From positions 298,238 to 362,237 of the forward strand of contig CANLMQ010000001.1 in assembly GCA_947492175.1 (NCBI GenBank): DNA of 64,000 bases, in the 5' to 3' direction. The DNA comes from an uncultured Draconibacterium sp. GTDB taxonomy: Bacteria; Bacteroidota; Bacteroidia; Bacteroidales; Prolixibacteraceae. Of the stretch, positions 52,827 to 62,762 are shown in pieces; the stretch's first letter is position 1, and each line of letters opens with the position of its first letter. A model generated the notes under the pieces. The model saw only the letters and a program-made list of their open reading frames with translations, did no database searches and had not been told where the DNA came from. The position numbers and the translations under genes are program-made.

Positions 52827-53993
52827 TTAATTCAAAAACGAAATAATATCCGAACTAAAAATAGTTTTATAATCAATTACCAAAAAAACCATCTTTTCAT
52901 ATGGACTCTTCTCCCCGGCTTCAAAAAACAACCCTATTTTTTTTTCGGGCAATTGCGTTAAACTTGAATATGCTGCCGGCCCGGCATAAATAAGCTTACT
53001 GTTACTCCAGCTTTTACAATCATCAAAACTGGCTTTTATCGTCAGGTGGTTTCTTCCAATCGGGACCGCCGGATTCAGAAACAGGTGTATGTTATAATCG
53101 TCAACCTTTCCAAAGTTTAAAAGACTGGCCTGGCACTTCGATTCCACCAGTTGGTAATCGTGCTCAATCTCCGACCAGGTTTCCCCACCATCTTTGCTAT
53201 AACTGACTGCCCTCGAATACTGATCGTTGTACGATCGCATATTCATTATCAGTGTTCCGTCGGTAAGTTCAGCAACCTGGCTTTCGTTACAACCGGGTTT
53301 TATTGTTTCGCTCATTTGCCAGTTTTTCCCATGATCATCGGAATATAAAACATGTGCTCCGTAACCGTATGTACCATTTCGAATTGTCCCATTCGGATCG
53401 TTGTAACTATGATTGGCAGGAATAACCAAACGACCTTTGTGTGGCCCGTTTTTTATTTGAATCCCAACTCCGGGTCCGGTAGCATACCACCCCCAGGATG
53501 TATCGCGACATGATTCAGCCAGACTTACCGGCTCCGACCATGTTTTCCCATCATCATCAGAATAACAATGATAGGGAAGCCTTGGATAGGCAGATGTTTT
53601 ACGAACAATTGCCGACTCATTGTCTTCGCCGTTGTTCCATGTAAGAAACAACCAAATCCGGCCGGTTTGCTCATCAACTACGGGACACGGATTACCACAG
53701 GTGTTCTGGGCGTCATCCCACACAATTTGTTCGGCGCTCCAGTTTTTTCCTTTGTCAACTGAATGTTTAAGCAACAAATCAATGTCGCCGGCATCGCCTC
53801 CTTCCCTTCCTTCGCAAAACGCCAGCAAAGTTCCCTTTGGGCTTACGATTAATGAAGGGATACGATAGTTATTGTATTTTCCCTTTCCCTGCTCCCATAA
53901 AACAGATGCTTCAAATTCGGCTTCTTTTTCAATACAAGATTGACCAAGTACACAGAATATAAAAATCGGGATAAAAAAGAAATAGGTTTTCAT
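52827..53993 (-). CDS. Exo-alpha-sialidase, GH33-like lipoprotein
   Basis: Cleaves terminal sialic acids. The 388-residue lipoprotein (Cys20) has the YRIP motif with the first Arg of the triad, four Asp-box repeats (SVDKGKNW, SDDDGKTW, SDDHGKNW, SKDGGETW), a second Arg context NESQVAELTDGTLIMNMR (here CNESQ) and a third Arg in GRNHLTIK. A late Tyr (AAYSSLTQ) and Glu complete a typical site. It converges on the SusCD genes, suggesting that locus handles sialylated glycans. Confidence 0.88.
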   Translation of the reverse strand: MKTYFFFIPIFIFCVLGQSCIEKEAEFEASVLWEQGKGKYNNYRIPSLIVSPKGTLLAFCEGREGGDAGDIDLLLKHSVDKGKNWSAEQIVWDDAQNTCGNPCPVVDEQTGRIWLFLTWNNGEDNESAIVRKTSAYPRLPYHCYSDDDGKTWSEPVSLAESCRDTSWGWYATGPGVGIQIKNGPHKGRLVIPANHSYNDPNGTIRNGTYGYGAHVLYSDDHGKNWQMSETIKPGCNESQVAELTDGTLIMNMRSYNDQYSRAVSYSKDGGETWSEIEHDYQLVESKCQASLLNFGKVDDYNIHLFLNPAVPIGRNHLTIKASFDDCKSWSNSKLIYAGPAAYSSLTQLPEKKIGLFFEAGEKSPYEKMVFLVIDYKTIFSSDIISFLN

Positions 53994-54320
53994 TGTTGAG
54001 TTAGTTATGTTGTTTGTAGTATAAATGTATACAATTCATTTGTATCTGAAAAACAGTAAATTTTCTTCTCTGACAAAAACATTTGCACTATTCAATTACT
54101 ATAACTAGCAATTACAAATCATAACCAAAATTCAAAAAGGCTGAACTATAGGTACAAGATGCCTATCCCAGCTATCAAAATACTGAGTATTTTTCAGAAA
54201 ATTTTCTCAAGCTTCCCTTAACTAACCAAACCAATATAAACGATTAAAACTTGTAATATCAGCACGCAATTTCGAAGTTCTGCATTAGCCTTCATTAACT
54301 TTGTTCACAACAACTTAAAT
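53994..54320 (+). promoter_or_regulatory. Spacer with -7 box for the T9SS cargo gene
   Basis: No ORF. TAACTTTG (54296-54303) is a full TAnnTTTG match, 17 bp before the ATG of the downstream gene. The rest is AT-rich and without clear repeats. Confidence 0.4.
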
Positions 54321-55532
54321 ATGAATAGGATCGCTTTTATTAGAATAATACAAGCCCTTACATTGGTATTCATGTGTTCCAATGTGATGGCCGGATCCTT
54401 CGTTTATGATACTGATCCTGATTCTTTATCGCTCAACTCTTACCAACGACTAAATACACCGCCGGTTGCCAACAACGATACTTTTATTTATGCAAACGAC
54501 TGTGATAATGTTATAACCGGAAACATACTTGCCAACGATTTCGATCCGGATGGAGATGAAATTCTGCTTTATTTTGCTGTAACTCCGGAAGCTGAAAGTT
54601 TTTCAATCACACCCAATGGCGATTTTATACTTGAACTACCTGAGAATTTTAAGGGAGAAATTAACTTCCCATACTACATTACCGAACAAACAAACAGCGA
54701 GTTTAAAGATTTAGCTTCGGTTTGTATCAAGGTATTACCCGATTGCGATTGTGACCATGTCTCGGATGACGTTGATTTAGATAACGATAACGACGGAATA
54801 ACAGACGAGGATGAAGGAAATGGTTTAATCGATTCGGATAACGATCAGATTGCAGACTGTTATGATATAGACAGCGACAACGACGGGATTACAGATAATA
54901 TTGAATGGCAGTCCGAATTTTTTTATGTGGCACCACTTAATCAGGATGCAAATCATAATGGTCTGGATGATGCATACGATACTTTATCAGGTGGTGTTTA
55001 TTATAGTCCGGAAGATACTAACAATGATGGAATTCCCGACATGCTTGATCCTGATAGCGACAATGACGGAATAGATGACATTATTGAAGCTTTTGATACA
55101 AATCTCGACGGGAAAAGTGAAATGCTTCAAAGTTTCTCTGACCAGGATGGAGACGGCCTGGATGATGCTTTCGACAACGTAAATTCCTGGGCGCAAGCCA
55201 ATAACACAACAGGAAGCACATCTCCCCTGCCCGATTCTGATGGGAACGGCATACGTGACTGGCGCGACTTTTCGTTGAAAGAAAACAATTTAACACATTT
55301 TATTTATCCTAATCCGGTAAAAGATAAGTTTAAGATTATCCACTCGCAAATAAGAATGAATACAAAACTACTTCTGGAGGTATATACAATAAAGGGAATA
55401 TTAATTCTTCGGGAGGACATATTTAATCCACTGAATTCAATTGATGTTTCTGATTTGAAGAACGGAATATACCTGGTTAATGTTTGCACTGAAGACTTTT
55501 CAGGAAGCCAGAAACTTTTCATAAGCAAATAA
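54321..55532 (+). CDS. Secreted T9SS cargo with TSP3-type Ca-binding repeats
   Basis: The 403 residues comprise a signal peptide (about 1-24), an Ig/cadherin-like domain (PPVANNDTFIYANDCDNVITGNILANDFDPDGDE, near 47-140), a run of thrombospondin type 3-like calcium repeats (DLDNDNDGITDEDE, DIDSDNDGITDN, DPDSDNDGIDD, DQDGDGLDD; about 150-310) and a C-terminal type A sorting domain (FIYPNPVKDKFKI, ending GSQKLFISK) for type IX secretion. Ligand or adhesive role unknown. Single gene. Confidence 0.88.
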   Translation: MNRIAFIRIIQALTLVFMCSNVMAGSFVYDTDPDSLSLNSYQRLNTPPVANNDTFIYANDCDNVITGNILANDFDPDGDEILLYFAVTPEAESFSITPNGDFILELPENFKGEINFPYYITEQTNSEFKDLASVCIKVLPDCDCDHVSDDVDLDNDNDGITDEDEGNGLIDSDNDQIADCYDIDSDNDGITDNIEWQSEFFYVAPLNQDANHNGLDDAYDTLSGGVYYSPEDTNNDGIPDMLDPDSDNDGIDDIIEAFDTNLDGKSEMLQSFSDQDGDGLDDAFDNVNSWAQANNTTGSTSPLPDSDGNGIRDWRDFSLKENNLTHFIYPNPVKDKFKIIHSQIRMNTKLLLEVYTIKGILILREDIFNPLNSIDVSDLKNGIYLVNVCTEDFSGSQKLFISK

Positions 55533-55744
55533 AAACCAACAACTTTCACATTTTTTATTCCATTCCTGCAACCCTCATATTTCAATCTTGTCATTATTTC
55601 TGAATTAGATGACAATAAGTAAAAGTTCTACCGTTCGCCGATAGATTTGCCTGTTTAGTCGGATAAACTTGGACAAGTAACTTGAGTTAGCCTACTTTTA
55701 CTGTTGCCAAAAACAAAAACAGAAAACAGAAAACAGAAACAAAC

Positions 55745-58093
55745 ATGAAAAGATTTACAATGCTATTACTGTGGCTGGGATTTGCCACCACTTTAGCAGC
55801 GCAGAATGTTACTCTCAGTGGTTACCTAAAAGACGCTTCCAATGGAGAAGCACTAATCGGAGCCACGATTTATGTTGAAGAACTAAAACAAGGAACTGCC
55901 TCAAATGCCTACGGATTTTACTCACTAACCATTCCCGAAGGTACGTACTCTCTTCAAGTATCATTTATCGGATACGAAACTAAAAAACAAAAAATTAATG
56001 CAAATGCCAGCCAAACCATTTCGGTGTCGCTTAACGAAAGTTCGGAACAAATTGAAGAAATTGTGGTAAGTGGCGAAGCTGCCAACGCAAATGTTGAACG
56101 TATTGAAATGGGAATGGCCAAACTACCCATTAAAACCATTAAGAAGCTTCCGGCATTTATGGGCGAAGTCGACATTATTAAAACGATTCAACTGCTGCCC
56201 GGTATTCAAAGCGGGGGTGAAGCCAGCTCTGGCTTATATGTTCGTGGCGGAGGTCCGGATGAAAATCTGATGATACTTGACGAAGCTCCGGTGTACAACG
56301 CTTCTCATCTCATGGGCTTTTTCTCGGTGTTTAATTCAGATGCCATAAAAGATATACAAGTGTACAAAAGTGGCATTCCGGCCGAATACGGAGGAAAAGG
56401 CTCGTCGGTTATTGATATCAGGCAGAAAGATGGTAACTCTCAACGTTTTGGATTTGAGGGTGGAATCGGAAATCTTTCGAGTCGCCTTACTCTTGAAGGA
56501 CCAATTATTAAAGATAAATGGAGTTTTATTCTTGCCGGCAGAAGAACATATTATGATGTGCTGGGCAAGGCAGCAGGTCTGGAAGAACTGAAGGATAACA
56601 AACTTTATTTTTACGATCTGAACGCGAAATCCAACCTGATTATCAATAAGAATAACCGGATATACCTTTCGGGTTATATGGGCGACGATGTATTTGAAAT
56701 GGGCGAATCGATGTACATGCGCTGGGGAAATGCTACAGCAACTCTCCGCTGGAACCATATTTTTGGTGATAAGATTTTTATGAATGTATCGGGTATTTTC
56801 TCAAACTACGACTACAACCTTGGAGTACCGGGCGATAATGCAAATAATTTCGATTGGTCGTCGAGAATAAGAGATTACAACGCTAAGGTAGATTTTACCT
56901 ATTTCTTTAATCCATCAAATACCATAAAATTTGGTACCAATACAATACTTCATCATTTCAGACCGGGGAAAGTACAAACCGAAGGAGAAAACTCTATGTT
57001 TTCCGATATGGAACTGGCACAATACAATGCCGTGGAAAATGCCGTTTATCTTTCGAACGAACAAAAAGTATCCAATCGTCTCACTCTCCAATACGGGCTG
57101 CGGCTGAGTCATTTCCAACAAGTTGGCAAAGGAGAAGTAAATATCTACCAAAACCCCGATGCTTTAAAGAAAGATGAAATTATTGAGACCAAAGTATATA
57201 AAAAAGGCGATAAAATAGGTGATGCTTTTGTTAATCTCGAGCCACGTTTTGGAATGAAATATACGCTGGGCAGAAATAACTCAGTTAAATCGTCATACAA
57301 CCGGATGGTTCAAAACCTGCACCTGATAACCAATACGCAATCTCCAACTCCACTCGATGTTTGGCTGCCATCAAGTACTTATATAAAACCGCTGATAGTT
57401 GACCAGGTTTCAATCGGTTATTTCCATAACCTGAATAAAAACATGTGGGAAACATCGGTTGAGCTGTATTATAAAAACATGCAAAATGTTCTGGATTACC
57501 GCGAAGGTGCCGAACTGTTTTTAAACGATGCCATAGAAACAGAGTTACTGCACGGAAGCGGCGAATCGAAAGGAATGGAATTATTGATAAAAAAATCGAA
57601 AGGCGATCTTACAGGATGGATTGGCTACACCTGGTCGAAAACCACCCGCGAAATTGAAGGCATCAATAACGGGAATCCATACCCGTCGTCATACGACCGA
57701 ACGCATGATTTATCGGTAGTATCGAATTACGAACTGAATAAGAGATGGAATTTTGCGGCAAATTTTGTTTTTGCTACCGGAAGTCCAACTTCGTACCCCG
57801 TTGCCAAATACAACGTTCAGGGAAACCAGATTTACGAATATTCAGCCCGCAACAGCAACCGTATTCCGGAATATCACCGACTTGATATTTCGGCAACCTA
57901 CGACTTTAAAAAGAATGCGAACCGACGCTTTAAACAATCGTTGAACTTCTCTATTTATAACGTATATGCGCGACGAAATGCATATTCCATAACACCTGAA
58001 GCCAATGAAGACAATCCGAACCAAACACAGTTTGTCCGCATTTCAATTATCGGATCAGCCATACCTTCAATAACCTATAACGTAAAATTCTAA
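55745..58093 (+). CDS. TonB-dependent receptor with carboxypeptidase-like domain
   Basis: A 782-residue outer-membrane receptor: signal peptide ending LAAQ, CarboxypepD_reg-like domain (about 22-105), plug with FMGEVDIIKTIQLLPGIQSGGEASSGLYVRGGGPDENLMILD, and a barrel ending ITYNVKF. It is smaller than SusC and has no SusD; a DUF4249 lipoprotein follows after 4 bp, a pair often seen in Bacteroidota. The substrate is unknown. Translation start ATG at 55745 is preceded by a repeated AAAACAGA string (about 55720-55741). Confidence 0.92.
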   Translation: MKRFTMLLLWLGFATTLAAQNVTLSGYLKDASNGEALIGATIYVEELKQGTASNAYGFYSLTIPEGTYSLQVSFIGYETKKQKINANASQTISVSLNESSEQIEEIVVSGEAANANVERIEMGMAKLPIKTIKKLPAFMGEVDIIKTIQLLPGIQSGGEASSGLYVRGGGPDENLMILDEAPVYNASHLMGFFSVFNSDAIKDIQVYKSGIPAEYGGKGSSVIDIRQKDGNSQRFGFEGGIGNLSSRLTLEGPIIKDKWSFILAGRRTYYDVLGKAAGLEELKDNKLYFYDLNAKSNLIINKNNRIYLSGYMGDDVFEMGESMYMRWGNATATLRWNHIFGDKIFMNVSGIFSNYDYNLGVPGDNANNFDWSSRIRDYNAKVDFTYFFNPSNTIKFGTNTILHHFRPGKVQTEGENSMFSDMELAQYNAVENAVYLSNEQKVSNRLTLQYGLRLSHFQQVGKGEVNIYQNPDALKKDEIIETKVYKKGDKIGDAFVNLEPRFGMKYTLGRNNSVKSSYNRMVQNLHLITNTQSPTPLDVWLPSSTYIKPLIVDQVSIGYFHNLNKNMWETSVELYYKNMQNVLDYREGAELFLNDAIETELLHGSGESKGMELLIKKSKGDLTGWIGYTWSKTTREIEGINNGNPYPSSYDRTHDLSVVSNYELNKRWNFAANFVFATGSPTSYPVAKYNVQGNQIYEYSARNSNRIPEYHRLDISATYDFKKNANRRFKQSLNFSIYNVYARRNAYSITPEANEDNPNQTQFVRISIIGSAIPSITYNVKF

Positions 58094-58097
58094 AGTC

Positions 58098-59012
58098 ATG
58101 AAAAAAACGTTCAAATTATACATCTTGATTTTCGTATTTGCAAGCCTTTTTACTTCTTGTGAAGATATTGTAGATGTTGACATAAACAACGAAGACATTG
58201 ATTTAATAGCAGTTGAAGCTTATATTACATCTAAGGCGGAAAACAATATTTTTGTAAAGCTCGAAAAAACGCTGCCGGTTGACAAAGCAGAACAAAATCC
58301 GGCCATCAACAATGCTATTGTTGAAATATCGGACAATGAACCATCATCCAATACTATAATACTGGAAGAGGATGGACAAACAGGTATTTATAAAATTCCT
58401 ATGAATAAAGAATACCCTGGTGTACCTGGACGAACCTATACACTTACAGTTACCACCCCTGAAGGTGTTGTAATTTCGGCAGAAGATTATTTGGCTCCGG
58501 TAGCAACACTGGATACCGTTAAAGTAAATCTCTCTCCAACAGGAGACTTTGAATACCTTGGTATTTTCGTTAACTCTCAGGAAACTCCGGGAGAAGGGAA
58601 TTATTACAAATGGAATATTTATATAAATAATCGCCTGTTGAATGAAAGTGATGAGCTTTCTTTTGCCAGCGATGAATTGGTAGAAGGAAACTACATCTAC
58701 GATTTTGAGATTTTTCTTGATTGGGCGGAGGAAGAAGAAGATAAGCTTCTGTTTGCTGGGGATACAATTCGTGTTGAACAATTATCGATATCAAAAGCCA
58801 GTTACGATTTTTATATTGGAATGATAAACCAGGCATTTTCCGGAAGCCCGTTTAGCGTACCACCGGCAAATCTGAAAAGCAACCTATCGGCAAGTAATCA
58901 AAAACGTGTTTTAGGTTTGTTTTCTGCTCGCGATATTTCAGTTGGGAACGAAGTAATTATTAAAGACAATAACTTTACCCCGCTGAAGTCGAGCATAAAT
59001 TCAAACGACTAA
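58098..59012 (+). CDS. DUF4249 lipoprotein, partner of TonB receptor
   Basis: A 304-residue lipoprotein (signal ending FTSC, Cys21) with the DUF4249 layout: an N-terminal AIVEISDNEPSS strand region (VEAYITSKAENNIFVKLEKT), then a beta-sandwich and a C-terminal FSARDISVGNEVII segment. Its tight coupling to the upstream receptor suggests that it is a surface partner for ligand uptake. Confidence 0.85.
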   Translation: MKKTFKLYILIFVFASLFTSCEDIVDVDINNEDIDLIAVEAYITSKAENNIFVKLEKTLPVDKAEQNPAINNAIVEISDNEPSSNTIILEEDGQTGIYKIPMNKEYPGVPGRTYTLTVTTPEGVVISAEDYLAPVATLDTVKVNLSPTGDFEYLGIFVNSQETPGEGNYYKWNIYINNRLLNESDELSFASDELVEGNYIYDFEIFLDWAEEEEDKLLFAGDTIRVEQLSISKASYDFYIGMINQAFSGSPFSVPPANLKSNLSASNQKRVLGLFSARDISVGNEVIIKDNNFTPLKSSINSND

Positions 59013-59061
59013 TATTTTTAATACAATATTGTTACCTTTTCAGTAAGACAAGGTTATAAGG

Positions 59062-59106
59062 AAAGAGAGGGAGCGGGGAAAAATGAGCTGATCCCTCTCT
59101 TTCTTT
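59062..59106 (+). terminator. Terminator after the DUF4249 gene
   Basis: AAAGAGAGGGA (59062-59072) pairs with TCCCTCTCTTT (59092-59102), an 11-bp stem with a 19-nt loop, followed by CTTTT. Confidence 0.75.
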
Positions 59107-59267
59107 TGTGAAATTTTCCCAATTAGAGGAATCCGCCAATTACTAAACAGAGTACCAAACAAGCTGCGTTTTTTATTTTACAAAACCGGATATTATGGAA
59201 TTATCAACATTAAATATTTGTCAGCGCAACAAATTGACAGATTTGGTTAAATTTGTGGTTTAAGCAC

Positions 59268-60257
59268 ATGAACAAAAAAATTGAAAAAATACCGGGCTTT
59301 TCAAAAGTTGAACAGCTAAAGAACAACAAACAAGCAGTTGTTTTTTTAGTTTGTTTATTAATTGCAACCGTTTTATGGTTTTTAAATGCTTTGAGCAAAG
59401 ATTATTCAACAACCATTTCTTATCCGGTAAAATATGTAAATCCACCTTCCCACCAGTTTCTGTCTAACGAGCTTCCTTCTAAGCTCGATTTAAAGGTCGA
59501 CGCACATGGCTTTACTCTTTTGCGGCATAAATTAAGCCTGGCTTTTTCACCCATAATTCTTAATCTAAACAGCATTACAAGAGGTGTTTTACCACAAGAC
59601 GGAACGTACGAAGTTAAAACCAACCAGCACCTAAAAAGAATTGCAAGCCAGGTAAGTAACGAAATTAATGTACGCGAAGTGCAACCTGAAATATTATACA
59701 TTGTTTTAGATAGTTTAAAATCGAAAAGTGTACCTGTTAAATACAATGTACAACTTGATTTTAAACCGCAGTTTAATCTTCAGAATCCGGTGAGTTCGGA
59801 GCCGAAAGAAGTTAAAATTACAGGACCATCGGCAATTGTCGACACAATTCAATTCCTTACCACAGAGAAAAAATCATTTAAACAACTGGATGTAACTACC
59901 GAACGAAACCTGAAAATTATGCATCCCGACAAAACAACAGTTGTTCCCGAAAAAGTTTTGCTAAAAATTAATGTCGAAAAGTTTACAGAAAAAGAAATAA
60001 AGGTTCCTGTTAAAATTTTAAACAAACCTGAAAATGTAAATATAAAGCTGTTTCCATCAGAAGTTAAGGTTAATTGCCTGGTCGGATTAAGTGAATTTGA
60101 AAACATTCATCCCGATAATTTTGAAGTAGTAGTTGATTACGAATCCATCGGCGATGGAAGTTCAAACCTTGCTGTTATAATTATATCAAAACCGGTATTT
60201 ATTCAGCTTACCAGGTTCGCCCCGGAAACCGTAGAATACCTGATTGAAACCAATTAA
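59268..60257 (+). CDS. YbbR-domain protein (CdaR-like)
   Basis: A 329-residue membrane protein with one N-terminal TM helix (about residues 23-41, AVVFLVCLLIATVLWFLNAL) and an extracytoplasmic region of YbbR-type repeats (for example VPVKYNVQLDFKPQFNLQNPVSSEPKEVKITGPSAIVDTI). In Firmicutes YbbR/CdaR regulates the c-di-AMP cyclase CdaA; no cyclase is adjacent here. The ATG at 59268 was chosen over a TTG at 59253. coaE follows after 7 bp. Confidence 0.82.
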   Translation: MNKKIEKIPGFSKVEQLKNNKQAVVFLVCLLIATVLWFLNALSKDYSTTISYPVKYVNPPSHQFLSNELPSKLDLKVDAHGFTLLRHKLSLAFSPIILNLNSITRGVLPQDGTYEVKTNQHLKRIASQVSNEINVREVQPEILYIVLDSLKSKSVPVKYNVQLDFKPQFNLQNPVSSEPKEVKITGPSAIVDTIQFLTTEKKSFKQLDVTTERNLKIMHPDKTTVVPEKVLLKINVEKFTEKEIKVPVKILNKPENVNIKLFPSEVKVNCLVGLSEFENIHPDNFEVVVDYESIGDGSSNLAVIIISKPVFIQLTRFAPETVEYLIETN

Positions 60258-60264
60258 GAAAAAT

Positions 60265-60864
60265 ATGGCACTTATTGTTGGAATAACCGGGGGAATTGGA
60301 AGTGGAAAATCTGTTGTTTGCTCGGTTTTTAAGCTTTTGGGAGTACCGGTTTTTGAAGCCGACCTTGAAGCCAAAAGATTAATCAATTCCAGTACTGAAA
60401 TAAAAAACGGACTAATTGACTTGTTTGGTAACGACATTTATACCCAAAATGACACAATTGACCGAAAAAAACTTGCTGGCATAATTTTTAATGATGAAGT
60501 TCAGCTAAAGAAAGTAAACGAATTGATTCATCCGGTTGTACGTTCCGAATTTCAAAAATGGGTACAAAAACAAAATGTACCTTATGTGGTGCACGAAGCT
60601 GCAATTCTGTTCGAAAGCGGATTTTATAAAATGATGGACTTTACAATTCTGGTTTCGGCACCGGAACAAATGAGAATAAAAAGAGTAAGCAGCCGCGATA
60701 ACGTTACCGCGGAACAGGTAAAAGAAAGAATCGATAAACAATGGCCAAACGAAAAAAAAAGAAAGCTGGCCACTATTGAGATAAAAAACGACAATAAAGA
60801 ATTAATACTCCCTCAGATAATTAGAATTGACAAGCAATTAAAAGATTATGGCAAAATTTGGTAA
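60265..60864 (+). CDS. coaE: Dephospho-CoA kinase
   Basis: Last step of coenzyme A synthesis. The P-loop is GITGGIGSGKS (Lys15), and the family pattern includes LGVPVFEADLEAKRLI and DRKKLAGIIFNDE. With ATG at 60265 the protein has 199 residues, the normal length; a longer frame from 60244 overlaps the ybbR stop. It overlaps the next gene by 17 bp. Confidence 0.95.
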   Translation: MALIVGITGGIGSGKSVVCSVFKLLGVPVFEADLEAKRLINSSTEIKNGLIDLFGNDIYTQNDTIDRKKLAGIIFNDEVQLKKVNELIHPVVRSEFQKWVQKQNVPYVVHEAAILFESGFYKMMDFTILVSAPEQMRIKRVSSRDNVTAEQVKERIDKQWPNEKKRKLATIEIKNDNKELILPQIIRIDKQLKDYGKIW

Positions 60865-61582
60865 ATGGATAGGTGCCGGACTAGGTGCTTTTGCTGGCGG
60901 TCCGATTGGGGCAATTATAGGATTTACAATTGGTTCGATGTTCGATGGCGGACAGGAAGCCGTAAAACGCGGAACAAGGGGCGGCTACTCGTCGCGAACA
61001 ACAACCGGAGGTTATGTAATGAGTTTACTGGTACTGGTTGCTGCCGTAATGAAAGCTGATGGTAAAATACTAAAATCGGAACTGGATTATGTGAAAAAAT
61101 TTATGGTGCATAATTTTGGTGAAGGTTCGGCACAGGAAGCCATAAAAATGTTACGCGATTTGCTCCAGCAAAACATTCCGGTAAACGAAGTATGTTTGCA
61201 GATTAAACAAAATATGAACTACTCGGCTCGGTTACAGTTGGTACATTTCCTTTTTGGAATCGCACAAGCCGATGGAAGTGTCGATTCGCGCGAGCTCCAG
61301 TTAATCACACATATTTGTAATCAGATGGGTATTGGCAACAGCGATTTTGAATCAATTCAGGCTATGTTTGTTCCCAATACCGACAGCGACTACAAAATAC
61401 TTGAAATCGACCGTTCAGCATCTGATGATGAAATAAAAAAAGCCTACCGCAGAATGGCCATGAAGTTTCATCCCGATAAAGTAAGCACCCTGGGCGAAGA
61501 AATTCAAAACGCCGCAAAAGAGAAATTCCAAAAGGTAAACCAGGCCTACGAAAATATCAAAAAGGAACGGAAAATAGCTTAG
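60848..61582 (+). CDS. DjlA-like co-chaperone (TerB plus J domain)
   Basis: The 244 residues comprise an N-terminal glycine-rich hydrophobic segment (about 8-31, GAGLGAFAGGPIGAIIGF), a TerB-like helical domain (about 55-165) and a C-terminal J domain with the HPD motif at His208-Pro209-Asp210. The J domain would stimulate DnaK ATPase at the membrane. It overlaps coaE by 17 bp. Confidence 0.88.
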   Translation: MAKFGKWIGAGLGAFAGGPIGAIIGFTIGSMFDGGQEAVKRGTRGGYSSRTTTGGYVMSLLVLVAAVMKADGKILKSELDYVKKFMVHNFGEGSAQEAIKMLRDLLQQNIPVNEVCLQIKQNMNYSARLQLVHFLFGIAQADGSVDSRELQLITHICNQMGIGNSDFESIQAMFVPNTDSDYKILEIDRSASDDEIKKAYRRMAMKFHPDKVSTLGEEIQNAAKEKFQKVNQAYENIKKERKIA

Positions 61583-61623
61583 ATAGTTTTCAGTTGCAGT
61601 TTCAATACTTTGAACTAAAAAGC

Positions 61624-62262
61624 ATGAAGGTCATTTCAACAAATATAGCCGAATCGCGTAGCATTAAATGGCGAGGGGAAGAAGTTACCACCGGTATTTT
61701 TAAATATGCGGTTAAAGAAGGCATTTTTCTGGGAGAGAGTGATGTAAACAACGATTCGGTAATCGACAGGCGCTACCATGGCGGAGTTGACAAAGCTTGC
61801 TATTTATATTCGGCCAATCATTATAACTACTGGCAAAACCTCTATCCTGACCTGGAAATGCCCTGGGGCATGTTTGGCGAAAACCTCACTGTTGAAGGTT
61901 TGCATGAAGCTGAAATAAACATCGGCAATATTTATAAAATCGGAGAAGCGGTGGTTCAGGCAACACAACCCCGGCAGCCTTGTTTTAAACTCGAATTCCG
62001 TATCCCTGATAAGGAAATAGTACGAAAGTTCGTGCAATCAGGCTATTCGGGAGTTTATGTGCGTGTGCTTGAAAAAGGGCAGGTAAAAGCCGGCGATACC
62101 ATGAAACTGATTGAACAACAGGATTCGCTTTCCATTCAAAAAGTATACGAGTTGCTTTATACCCGCGAATTTAATCCTTTGGTTGAAAAAGCCGTTAATG
62201 CCCCTTTTATTGCAGAAAGCTGCAAACGCGACCTGTTAAAACGCTGGGGAGAATGGTTGTAA
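61624..62262 (+). CDS. MOSC-domain protein (YiiM-like)
   Basis: A 212-residue MOSC protein, a family that binds a molybdenum-sulfur centre and often reduces N-hydroxylated compounds. The signature Cys is in QATQPRQPCFKLEFR, with GMFGENLTVEGL before it. ATG at 61624 fits the family start (MKVISTNIAES). It lies 41 bp after the DjlA-like gene, the last gene of this cluster. Confidence 0.88.
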   Translation: MKVISTNIAESRSIKWRGEEVTTGIFKYAVKEGIFLGESDVNNDSVIDRRYHGGVDKACYLYSANHYNYWQNLYPDLEMPWGMFGENLTVEGLHEAEINIGNIYKIGEAVVQATQPRQPCFKLEFRIPDKEIVRKFVQSGYSGVYVRVLEKGQVKAGDTMKLIEQQDSLSIQKVYELLYTREFNPLVEKAVNAPFIAESCKRDLLKRWGEWL

Positions 62263-62373
62263 CAAAACCTAAGCTCCTCACAATATTCGATTACACATCT
62301 TATTTGGTTAGATAAAAAAGTAAAAGACTACGTTCGTTGGACACAGTTTTACTAATCTTGATTAAACCTGGAA

Positions 62374-62706
62374 CTACATTAATAATAAATAAACAGCACC
62401 AGCAGCACCTGTAAATTTATCACCGTCAAAATTAGCTATTACTTCACCTGTAATAGAAGAACCTTTAATAACTTCGTTATTGTAAATGTTGGCTATAACT
62501 TCTCCGGTAATAGAGCTACCTTCAATAACTTCGTTATGGTAAACATTTGCTAAAACTTCGCCAGTAATAGATGAGCCTTTAATTATTTCATTATTATAAA
62601 TATTTGCTATTACTTCACCAGTAATCGAATCACCTTTAATTATTTCGTTTTTATATCTCTTAAGTAGCACTTTCCCTGTAATTGAGTCACCTTTTCTTAC
62701 TTCCAT
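62374..62706 (-). CDS. Protein built of five 19-residue repeats
   Basis: A 110-residue protein that is almost entirely five tandem 19-residue units of the pattern (I/R)KG(D/S)SITG(E/K)VIANIYNNEV, encoded by a 57-bp DNA period (unit marks near 62461, 62518, 62575, 62632 and 62689). Regular spacing of Gly and short strands predicts a small closed beta structure; the repeat resembles what databases call a 4-fold beta flower protein, from memory. It ends in a hydrophobic tail (GAAGAVYLLLM). It lies 56 bp downstream of the DUF5677-like gene on the same strand, AT-rich relative to the core genome, and may be an accessory module. Confidence 0.7.
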   Translation of the reverse strand: MEVRKGDSITGKVLLKRYKNEIIKGDSITGEVIANIYNNEIIKGSSITGEVLANVYHNEVIEGSSITGEVIANIYNNEVIKGSSITGEVIANFDGDKFTGAAGAVYLLLM

Positions 62707-62762
62707 TTTTTAAAATTTTGTTTATTTATTTTTATATATTATGCTTTGTTTAGTACTGTTTT

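Noticed and set aside
56336..56758. 140-codon minus-strand frame inside the TonB receptor gene
   Set aside because: It is antisense to a well-supported plug/barrel sequence and has no recognisable motif.
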